NCBI GenBank assembly: GCA_946887345.1
Contig: CAMPKR010000190.1
Span: 1 to 5,347 of the forward strand
Direction: 5' to 3'
Source of the DNA: an uncultured Bacteroidota bacterium
Lineage (GTDB): Bacteria; Bacteroidota; Bacteroidia; Chitinophagales; Chitinophagaceae
Length of the DNA: 5,347 nucleotides
Below the pieces are notes generated by a model. It did not search any database, was not told the origin of the DNA, and was given only the letters and a program-made list of their open reading frames with translations. The translations under genes were made by a program, and so were the position numbers. The stretch's first letter is position 1. Each line of letters starts with the position of its first letter. Of the stretch, positions 1 to 5,347 are shown in pieces.

Positions 1-121
1 TCATCTCAATCCAGACAGGATTGCGCGCATAGTCTTTTTCGCTGTAGCGTTTCTCCTGTGCATTTGCTGACACAGAAAGAAATATGCAAGCAGTTGCAAT
101 GTAAAAAATCCTCATTTTCAT
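1..121 (-). CDS. N-terminal fragment of a Sec-exported protein, function unknown (cut by window edge)
   Basis: Forty codons are open from an ATG at 121-119 to the window edge; the gene continues beyond base 1. The product begins MKMRIFYIATACIFLSVSAN and then AQ, a short positive n-region, a hydrophobic core and an A-N-A/Q signal peptidase I site near residue 21, so it should be exported through Sec. The mature part starts QEKRYSEKDYARNPVWIEM. From memory, Bacteroidota secreted proteins with BNR repeats and a T9SS sorting domain often have a similar aromatic, charged segment just after the signal peptide, so this may be another surface protein of that kind; that is inference from a short fragment. 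A second in-frame ATG at codon 3 is an equally possible start. There is no Shine-Dalgarno sequence, as is usual in this phylum. It lies downstream of the BNR gene, separated from it by a strong hairpin, so it is probably a separate transcript. Confidence 0.8.
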   Translation of the reverse strand, partial: MKMRIFYIATACIFLSVSANAQEKRYSEKDYARNPVWIEM

Positions 122-137
122 TGGAAAAATATGGGCG

Positions 138-166
138 TAAAAGTACTTATAATATGTTAAAGAAAA
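138..166 (-). promoter_or_regulatory. Weak candidate Bacteroidota-type promoter for the gene at 121-1
   Basis: On the minus strand TACTTTTA (145-138) matches the Bacteroidota -7 element TAnnTTTG except for the last base. A T-run (166-163, TTTT against the consensus TTTG) lies 17 bases upstream as a poor -33 element. It sits between the upstream hairpin and the ATG at 121, where a promoter is expected, and would give a very short leader of roughly ten bases. The region is AT-rich, so a chance match is quite possible. Confidence 0.3.
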
Positions 167-189
167 CGAGGTTTTTTGTTATAGAATTG

Positions 190-235
190 TTTTAAAATGC
201 AGGAAAGCGGCCTGTTTCAGGCCGCTTTCCTGCAT
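190..235 (-). terminator. Long perfect hairpin, probable terminator of the BNR protein gene
   Basis: Bases 197-214 and 218-235 form a perfect 18-bp inverted repeat around a 3-base loop (TTT on the plus strand). It begins 17 bases after the stop codon of the 936-residue gene. On the minus strand the stem is followed by only three to four T, then AAAAC, so the U-tract is poor for a classical intrinsic terminator although the stem is very stable. Its place directly after the stop codon supports a 3'-end role, either termination or protection of the mRNA end. On the plus strand no T-run follows it, so it is unlikely to be a plus-strand terminator. Confidence 0.75.
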
Positions 236-252
236 ACTTCAGGTCATGATTA

Positions 253-3063
253 TTAACCGCCCGGAATGAGTGTCATTGCTTTGCTGCCGGTATAGTTTCC
301 GGTCTTTAAGGTATAGTAATATATACCGGCCGGCAGACCGTTTCCATCAAAGGTGTATTTGTGTTCGCCTGCAGGCAGCTGCTCACTGGCAATTGTTTTA
401 ACGGCTCTGCCCAGTTCGTCGTTGACTGAAAGATTTATCGACTCTTTCTTGTCTAGCGTAAAGGATATCGTCGTTTGTCCGTTGAAAGGATTCGGATAAT
501 TGATGAGTTTTATATTCTTCTCAGAGGCGAACAGCTCTTTGGCACTCAGTATATCATTGATGCTTTGGAGATTTGTAGAGAAGATGCCATGGGAGTGTGT
601 AGCAACCACTACCAACCCATCTGTGTCTCGCCAGTCTATCATGTTGGCTACAGAATAACCCACTTCATTGGGAGATTGTTGTGTCCAGTAAGTGCCCAAT
701 CCCCAGAGATTATACGTTGCGTATACGCCTATGCTGGTGCCTACCATATAAACGGTGCCGTCGCTGACGGGAATGATCTTAGCCCAACGAATGGATGGAC
801 CATTGCCACCACCCGAACTGTTAGCTTCAAGGTTGCCTGCTACTTTTTCCCAGCTGGTGCCTGCGTTGGTAGAGTAAAATAAGCTGTACACGCCGTAGTT
901 AGAAAACACAACCAATACATTGTCTGCGTTGTTCGGGTCGACGGCAATACAGCTAACGTAACCATTCGGGAATATATTAGGCTGTGTGGTAGAGGTAATA
1001 TCAACCATGGCAGGTGTACCGACGTTAGCATTATCTATGCGATATACTTTTCTGGCTGTGGTGCCGATATATACACGGTTAGCCGGTGTCTCAGAGACAG
1101 CTACTGCTGATATGCGCACTCCGGAGAGGGGAATGGAATCGGGAAACTGTATCCAGTTCGTTGTGATAGAATCCCAGTTGGAAGCATAAGGGATACCGGA
1201 AAGGTCATCATTTCTCCAGAGATATTTTCCTCCTGCCAGGTACATAATGTTATTATTGTTCGGGTCCACGGTGTATGGATTTATGAAGAGATAGTTTTTA
1301 CCTCCTAAGGGATCAATACGTGCGAAACTGTCAATTCCGCCGGAAGAGTTCACTTTGGCCCTCATCATCTTGGCATTTTGAATGCTGAAGTAATAGGCAG
1401 CTTCGTTGTCAGCTATGTAGCAGTACGAGCCATCGCCCCCGCGGGGATTTATCCAGGGGTCAGTGAGTGTCATTGTATTGGTATACCAGCTGCCATTGTC
1501 CTGTGCACCGGCAATAATGATGTTGCTTGTCGTGGCATGATCAATAGCGCAGGCATAAAACATCGAGGTGAGGTAGCCGTTGTTAAGTGACGTCCAGCTA
1601 ACGTTCGAGGCTGTATTGTCTTCACAACGATGCATACCACCGTCCGTAGCAGCGATCATTCTATTGGGATTGCTTGGATAGAAAACAAGATCCTGCTGAT
1701 CAGGGTGCTGGTTAGAATAATGCAGCACCACGGGTAAGGTTGCACCCTGTGCGTAGCCACCAATGAAACTTGTGCTGTTCGGATCTGCAAAACCGTTGGT
1801 TGACCTATAGAGATTAGTGCCACCGATAAAGACAGTGTTAGGGTCGTTGGGTTTTACTTTTATTACTATATCGTATGAGCCCTGGGACTGGTATTTATCA
1901 AATGGCCCGCCCGTAGTAGGAAGGTTTAATGAGCGGTCTTCCCAGTTGCCGCCTGCACCGGTACCATCTCCTGAGATATAAGTGTATTTCCACAGGCTGT
2001 TCCATTCTACCTCGCCCTGGAACGTAGTGTCAGGTTGGCCATAGCCGGGTGTATGGCCAAGGAAGTAAACTTGATTTTCATCGGAAGGGCTGATGCCGAT
2101 CTTGATGCGGTCATAAGTGCCTGCAAAGCCTGTTGGTGTAATATCAGTGAAGGTGATCCCGTCAGTAGAACGATAGATGCCCTTCTGGCTGCTTTCACTG
2201 CTGAGGGTTGCATATACTACACCTGTAGCGCTAACCGCTACATCAGTAAAGTAAGCATCGGAGGTAGTTTGAAAAGTCCCTTTTACCAGTGTCCAGGTAG
2301 TGCCGCCATCTATACTTCTGCGGATGCCGCCATAGCAAGCAGCATACACCTCATCCTGGGATGTATTGGAAGGGTCTGTGGCAAGTGTCCATGTAAAGTC
2401 TCCCCAGTGATCAAATGCTGTCTGACTGTTGCCAACTGTAGAAGGAAGTACCGACCAGTTTTGCCCACCGTCGGTCGACTTGTAAATACCACTGCCGTAG
2501 TAATAAGCCCCTGTAGCTGTGGCAGAGGCGCCGTACAATTCCCCCGAACCATAATACCAAACACTGGTGTGGCCGGCGCGGGTGTCTTGCACCAGGCATG
2601 AGACACTTTTATTTTGATTTTGCATAGAGGTGGCCGTCCATGTTTGTCCGCCATCGGTTGAGCGCCACATGCCGCCCGAGCAGGAGCCTGCTACCAGGTG
2701 ATTCTCATCTGTTATATCTATTGCAAAGGCGCGGGTTCTGCCACCTACATTCCACGGGCCGCGGGCAAGCCATGTAGCCGCTGAAGACTTACCATACGAG
2801 TTTGTCCCTTGCTCCACATGCGGAAGTGTAGCAGCAAAGGCCATTTCTTTTTCTCTTATCCGCGCCGGTATCTTCCCCGTCGCGGGGTCATGTAGCATCA
2901 GCCATTCATGTTGCAGCCGTTCGCTCGAGCCTTCGTCCGCACCTACGGTGGCTGCATCGCCATAAAAGGCCTGTTTCTGATCGGAGTTGCAGGCGAAAAA
3001 AGCCATTGAAAAAGTTACAAATAAAACAGGAGCAAGGCTGATCCTTGTAAAACATCTTTTCAT
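253..3063 (-). CDS. BNR/Asp-box beta-propeller surface protein with T9SS type A sorting domain
   Basis: A 936-residue extracellular or surface-anchored protein. Residues 1-24 are a signal peptide ending in a possible lipobox (F-F-A before Cys25, followed by NSDQK). Residues 50-81 carry a pattern of the type EW-L-DP-TG-IP--IR--E-AFA--LP that I recall from Bacteroidota BNR proteins. From about residue 98 (GPWNVGGRTRA, then GGMWRSTDGG) a propeller-like region extends to about 830. Asp-boxes of the S-x-D-x-G-x-x-W type occur at RSTDGGQTW 134-142, KSTDGGQNW 195-203 and RSIDGGTTW 249-257, with looser copies at 298, 420 and 730 (YSTNAGTSW). AGAQDNGSW (519-527) and ATHSHGIFS (821-829) are typical of this group. 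Residues 850-936 form the C-terminal sorting domain (NYPNPFNG, then GLPAGIYYYTL and KAMTLIP), which directs outer-membrane passage by T9SS and is normally cleaved. Such propellers occur in sortilin/VPS10-like and GH74-like proteins, but no catalytic residues can be assigned, so substrate and activity are unknown. The ATG at 3063 gives a full signal peptide. The gene starts 39 bases after the small lipoprotein gene, with no terminator or clear promoter between them. Confidence 0.95.
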   Translation of the reverse strand: MKRCFTRISLAPVLFVTFSMAFFACNSDQKQAFYGDAATVGADEGSSERLQHEWLMLHDPATGKIPARIREKEMAFAATLPHVEQGTNSYGKSSAATWLARGPWNVGGRTRAFAIDITDENHLVAGSCSGGMWRSTDGGQTWTATSMQNQNKSVSCLVQDTRAGHTSVWYYGSGELYGASATATGAYYYGSGIYKSTDGGQNWSVLPSTVGNSQTAFDHWGDFTWTLATDPSNTSQDEVYAACYGGIRRSIDGGTTWTLVKGTFQTTSDAYFTDVAVSATGVVYATLSSESSQKGIYRSTDGITFTDITPTGFAGTYDRIKIGISPSDENQVYFLGHTPGYGQPDTTFQGEVEWNSLWKYTYISGDGTGAGGNWEDRSLNLPTTGGPFDKYQSQGSYDIVIKVKPNDPNTVFIGGTNLYRSTNGFADPNSTSFIGGYAQGATLPVVLHYSNQHPDQQDLVFYPSNPNRMIAATDGGMHRCEDNTASNVSWTSLNNGYLTSMFYACAIDHATTSNIIIAGAQDNGSWYTNTMTLTDPWINPRGGDGSYCYIADNEAAYYFSIQNAKMMRAKVNSSGGIDSFARIDPLGGKNYLFINPYTVDPNNNNIMYLAGGKYLWRNDDLSGIPYASNWDSITTNWIQFPDSIPLSGVRISAVAVSETPANRVYIGTTARKVYRIDNANVGTPAMVDITSTTQPNIFPNGYVSCIAVDPNNADNVLVVFSNYGVYSLFYSTNAGTSWEKVAGNLEANSSGGGNGPSIRWAKIIPVSDGTVYMVGTSIGVYATYNLWGLGTYWTQQSPNEVGYSVANMIDWRDTDGLVVVATHSHGIFSTNLQSINDILSAKELFASEKNIKLINYPNPFNGQTTISFTLDKKESINLSVNDELGRAVKTIASEQLPAGEHKYTFDGNGLPAGIYYYTLKTGNYTGSKAMTLIPGG

Positions 3064-3102
3064 AACTGACTATCTTAATTGAAAGATGGATTTAATATAC
3101 AC

Positions 3103-3531
3103 TTATTCTCTCTTATATCCATAGATGAGGAAATATTCCCCTGTGCCCGGCTTCATTCTTTGCTCAGCGGCGGTAAAGAAAATGTCCCCTTTTTTAAGCC
3201 CGGGATAGTGTTCCTGCATTTTAGGGAAGAGCTTTTTAGTATTGTGCAGGGTGTATGCAAATTGTACGGTAAGGGTATCGCCTGCATTAAAAAACAGTGA
3301 AACCGAAGAGCCACAGGAAACAATATCAATGATCCTGACGCGTGCCTTACACGGATAAATGGAGCAAAGGCTATCATCGGTGGTTGCAGCGTTAAGTGGG
3401 CTCAGCACTTCTGCATGTATGATGCACGACATCGACCCCGGTGCCTCCGGCACTTTGTAAGTCTGCAAGTCTTTCGGTGTTTTGCAGGAAAGAGTAAGAA
3501 GAAAAAAGGCCGTCACGAAGGAGACACGCAT
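3103..3531 (-). CDS. Small cysteine-containing putative lipoprotein, function unknown
   Basis: A 142-residue protein that I do not recognise as a named family. The start MRVSFVTAFFLLTLSC is a short signal peptide ending at a lipobox-like T-L-S before Cys16, so signal peptidase II processing and lipid anchoring are likely. A polar linker (KTPKDLQ) follows. The mature part has four more cysteines (36, 56, 61, 73) that could form two disulfides in the periplasm or outside the cell. Residues 62-142 alternate short beta-like stretches (ARVRIIDIV, LTVQFAYTL, EYFLIYGYK) with a LFPKMQEHYPGLKKGD segment and look like a small beta-barrel; an OB-like fold is a guess from the pattern only. The start at 3531 is chosen because it gives the whole signal peptide; no Shine-Dalgarno sequence or clear promoter is visible in the short leader. 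The terminator of the upstream gene lies 32 bases away. The downstream BNR gene follows after 39 bases on the same strand, so the two probably form one transcript. Confidence 0.85.
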   Translation of the reverse strand: MRVSFVTAFFLLTLSCKTPKDLQTYKVPEAPGSMSCIIHAEVLSPLNAATTDDSLCSIYPCKARVRIIDIVSCGSSVSLFFNAGDTLTVQFAYTLHNTKKLFPKMQEHYPGLKKGDIFFTAAEQRMKPGTGEYFLIYGYKRE

Positions 3532-3562
3532 GTTACAATTTCGGAAATTAATCGCAGGATGG

Positions 3563-3597
3563 GAAATAAATAAAAAGGCTCCGGATATCCGGAGCCT
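3563..3597 (-). terminator. Intrinsic terminator of the beta-strand-repeat gene
   Basis: Bases 3576-3597 form a perfect 22-base palindrome that folds as a 9-bp GC-rich stem with an ATAT loop. On the minus strand it is followed directly by a T-rich run (TTTTTATTTATTT). It lies 20 bases after the stop codon at 3618, a classical Rho-independent arrangement. It separates the beta-strand-repeat gene from the lipoprotein/BNR pair, so that pair should have its own promoter in the roughly 40 bases before 3531, although none is obvious. Confidence 0.9.
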
Positions 3598-3617
3598 GTA
3601 CCTAATCGTTAATCAAC

Positions 3618-5347
3618 CTAATTTGCTTTAATAAAATGCTTACTTACTGTAAAGTCTTTGCCGGAAATCACAGCATTATAATAGCCAGGGGTAAGTTCTT
3701 GTACCGAGAATGAATTGCCGGTTGCTTTTATCGAGCTAATCTTTTTGCCTGAAATGTCGAAGATCTCGATGTTCTCAGCGGTTACGGGTGAGGTGAAGTT
3801 AATCATGTTGACCGCAGGGTTAGGATAGAGCGTTAACTCTACGTCATTTGAATGCACATTATTTGTTTTAAGCGCAGTGTTCTCATCCACTACGGTGAAT
3901 ATGCCCTGCGAGGTGATATTGTTTCTTCCCAATGTATACAAATTGCCGGCAGCGGTTGCGCTGCTGATTGCAGACAGATCCCAGGCGTTACTATTGAATT
4001 GAGAAACATATGCTTTCGACCTGTCGAAATTGTTTATTTCCATATTCGCTGCCCACATGAATTGTACATCCAGGTTAATGCCCGCGCTCACAGAGCTTGA
4101 AACAGACCATGCCGCGTCAACCAGTGAAGACGAACTGGAAATGTCTGTGCCAAAATAGCCACCCGATAGTATAACATCCTCCATGCCAATGCTGATATTG
4201 CTGGTTGCACAGGTCGCGCTGGCTGTTACTATTGCGGGTGCATAGTTCAATTCGGTGCCGATATGCCACATGCTGTTTTCGTTGGCAGTTATGTTCATTA
4301 TAAGATTGCCTCCATTACCTGTTATCAAGTAGCTTTCCTCAGACCCTCCGTCTACGTTACCGCTTAGTGCTACGGTAAGATTGTTGGTGCCAAGATCAAG
4401 CAATCCTGAAGCCAGTGCGAGTGTACCGGCTACTGTAAGGTTTGATCCCAGGCGAACTATATCATTGCTATACGGTAAGTTCATCGTAAGATTGTTCACC
4501 ATGTTGCCACCGGGGCGAAAACGGACGTTACCAACGAAGCTCGTCATCGTCATGAAAGTGAGGTCAGAAGCTGAGGTGCTATATATCGCGCCTATACCCG
4601 AATTAGAGAAATCAGCATATCCTGAAAACGTAAGGTCATAGCCATTCAGGTTCATAGTACCGGAAGTAAGCGTTACCAATCCGCTAACTATCAAGTCTGA
4701 GCCAAGGCTCAGGTTGCCCGTGATATTGTTCATATTGATCGTCAGGTCATGAATCACGTTATTAGCATTATGCATTGGAAGGCTGTTAGTAAGGTTGTTC
4801 ATGCAGTTGATAGTGATATCGGAGCTCAAATCTGAATTAATGCTGCCCGTACCGGTCACTACCAGGTCACTTGAAGGACCGAAAGTAAGATCGAAGCCGT
4901 TTAGAACCAGGTCGCCCGAGTTCATTGTCAATGTTGTATTCAGGATCAGGTCAGAAGAAAGCGCAACTGCGCCCGAAGACAGGTCAAGCGATATACCGTT
5001 CAAGCCGCTGCCCGTAAGTTCGATGCCTGTGCTTGTTGACGTACCCTGGTAGCTGACAGTATAGTTGTTAGCGAGGTCAAGCACACCGGAACCTGTTGCA
5101 TTAAGGCTGCCCCCGTTTACTACGATTGCAGAATTGTTGCCCATAGTAAGCGAGCCGGAACTAATAGTTGTAGCAGAACCGATAACATTCAAGGTGCCGG
5201 TAACAGTTATGGCGACAGGGGTGTTTATATTAGTTGAGTTAGTAGTGAATTGCTGTGCGGTAATATTGCCCGTAAATCCGAAGCCCGAAGGAAGACTTAC
5301 CAACATGCCATGTAACAGGATGCTGCCGCTACCGGATAAGCTGGAAT
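3618..5347 (-). CDS. Beta-strand-repeat adhesin-like protein with T9SS type A sorting domain (5' end missing)
   Basis: The frame stays open to the window edge: codons upstream of the Met at 5306 read SSLSGSGSILLHG and continue the repeat pattern. That Met is therefore internal and the true start is outside. Numbering from Met 5306 (562 residues to the stop), residues 1-325 are rich in Ser, Thr, Asn, Gly and Leu, with short strands and turns such as LTSGTMNLNGYDLTFSG, as in parallel beta-solenoid surface proteins. An 85-residue super-repeat is visible from residue 116. Residues 326-475 form a different module (YLITGNGG, WHIGTELNYAP, MEINNFDRSKAYVSQ) that I recall just before the sorting domain in other Bacteroidota surface proteins. 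Residues 488-562 are the T9SS C-terminal domain (LTLYPNPAVN, IEIFDISGKKI, LTPGYYNAVI, final KHFIKAN). The protein is inferred to be secreted through T9SS and attached to or released from the cell surface; adhesion is the likely role, but the ligand is unknown and no enzyme motif is seen. A terminator follows the stop. Confidence 0.95.
   Translation of the reverse strand, partial: SSLSGSGSILLHGMLVSLPSGFGFTGNITAQQFTTNSTNINTPVAITVTGTLNVIGSATTISSGSLTMGNNSAIVVNGGSLNATGSGVLDLANNYTVSYQGTSTSTGIELTGSGLNGISLDLSSGAVALSSDLILNTTLTMNSGDLVLNGFDLTFGPSSDLVVTGTGSINSDLSSDITINCMNNLTNSLPMHNANNVIHDLTINMNNITGNLSLGSDLIVSGLVTLTSGTMNLNGYDLTFSGYADFSNSGIGAIYSTSASDLTFMTMTSFVGNVRFRPGGNMVNNLTMNLPYSNDIVRLGSNLTVAGTLALASGLLDLGTNNLTVALSGNVDGGSEESYLITGNGGNLIMNITANENSMWHIGTELNYAPAIVTASATCATSNISIGMEDVILSGGYFGTDISSSSSLVDAAWSVSSSVSAGINLDVQFMWAANMEINNFDRSKAYVSQFNSNAWDLSAISSATAAGNLYTLGRNNITSQGIFTVVDENTALKTNNVHSNDVELTLYPNPAVNMINFTSPVTAENIEIFDISGKKISSIKATGNSFSVQELTPGYYNAVISGKDFTVSKHFIKAN
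4332..4961 (-). repeat. 85-residue (255-base) super-repeat inside the beta-strand-repeat gene
   Basis: Counting from the Met at 5306, units start at Leu116, Leu201 and Leu286, exactly 85 residues apart. The third unit is partial. Each opens with L-x-S-(D/N)-L, then a T/L-rich strand, SG, and a L-N-G-x-D-L-T-F-like strand (LGTNNLTV in unit 3). Units 1 and 2 share 15 of 27 residues without gaps over their opening segment. A second landmark, DLTINM (187-192) and NLTMNL (272-277), keeps the same 85-residue spacing. A more diverged copy probably lies upstream (GSATTISSGSLTMG, residues 43-56). The DNA copies have diverged clearly, so the duplication is old. Confidence 0.8.

Noticed and set aside
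475..1590. Several plus-strand open frames (475-882, 986-1189, 1378-1590)
   Set aside because: All are antisense to conserved BNR or sorting-domain coding sequence; none has a signal peptide, domain or promoter.
2035..2601. A 188-codon plus-strand open frame opposite the BNR gene, with a fairly protein-like composition
   Set aside because: It lies wholly inside the well-supported 936-residue gene on the other strand, has no recognisable domain and an excess of Cys/Ala/Ile typical of antisense frames, and shows no start signals.
2007..2654. Minus-strand open frames in other phases (2007-2213, 2310-2654, 2411-2599)
   Set aside because: They overlap the BNR reading frame in shifted phase, and their translations are low-complexity frame-shift products.
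253..3063. Assigning the BNR protein as a sialidase, GH74 xyloglucanase or other glycosidase
   Set aside because: Asp-boxes are structural and shared by non-enzymatic propellers; no catalytic residues can be assigned from the sequence.
3079..3300. Plus-strand 73-codon frame opposite the small lipoprotein
   Set aside because: The lipoprotein frame has a coherent signal peptide, cysteines and operon position; the plus-strand frame has none of these.
3852..5052. Plus-strand frames opposite the beta-strand-repeat gene (3852-4100, 4381-4641, 4795-5052)
   Set aside because: They are antisense to a clear T9SS surface protein and arise from its repetitive codon pattern.
1..5347. CRISPR array, insertion sequence, tRNA/rRNA or defence system
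   Set aside because: No short direct repeats with regular spacers, no transposase or terminal inverted repeats, no RNA-gene signature and no nuclease, helicase or toxin-antitoxin motifs were seen on either strand.

Overview
The window looks like chromosomal DNA of a Bacteroidota bacterium, probably of the Chitinophagaceae/Sphingobacteriia type. The evidence is two large proteins ending in a type IX secretion system (T9SS) type A sorting domain, Bacteroidota-style Asp-box (BNR) and beta-strand-repeat surface proteins, and start codons without Shine-Dalgarno sequences. The genus assignment is inference; the T9SS signature is seen directly.

All genes lie on the minus strand, so transcription runs from high to low coordinates. 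From upstream to downstream: (i) 5347-3618, the 3' part of a gene for a beta-strand-repeat, adhesin-like T9SS cargo protein, whose 5' end is outside the window; (ii) a palindromic intrinsic terminator at 3563-3597; (iii) 3531-3103, a small cysteine-containing putative lipoprotein of unknown function; (iv) 3063-253, a 936-residue BNR/Asp-box beta-propeller protein with a T9SS C-terminal domain and a possible lipoprotein signal peptide, 39 bases after the small lipoprotein gene and probably co-transcribed with it; (v) a long hairpin at 197-235 that probably ends this transcript; (vi) 121-1, the first 40 codons of another exported protein, cut by the window edge, with a weak candidate promoter before it.

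Everything encoded here is predicted to leave the cytoplasm: two T9SS cargos, one lipoprotein and one Sec-exported protein. This is a cell-surface/secretome locus of ordinary Bacteroidota type. No RNA gene, CRISPR array, insertion sequence, phage gene or defence system was seen, and plus-strand reading frames look like antisense shadows. There are no gene-free stretches longer than about 130 bases. The points most worth a second look are the combined lipobox and T9SS sorting domain, the small lipoprotein paired with the propeller gene, and the exact 85-residue super-repeat of the adhesin-like protein.
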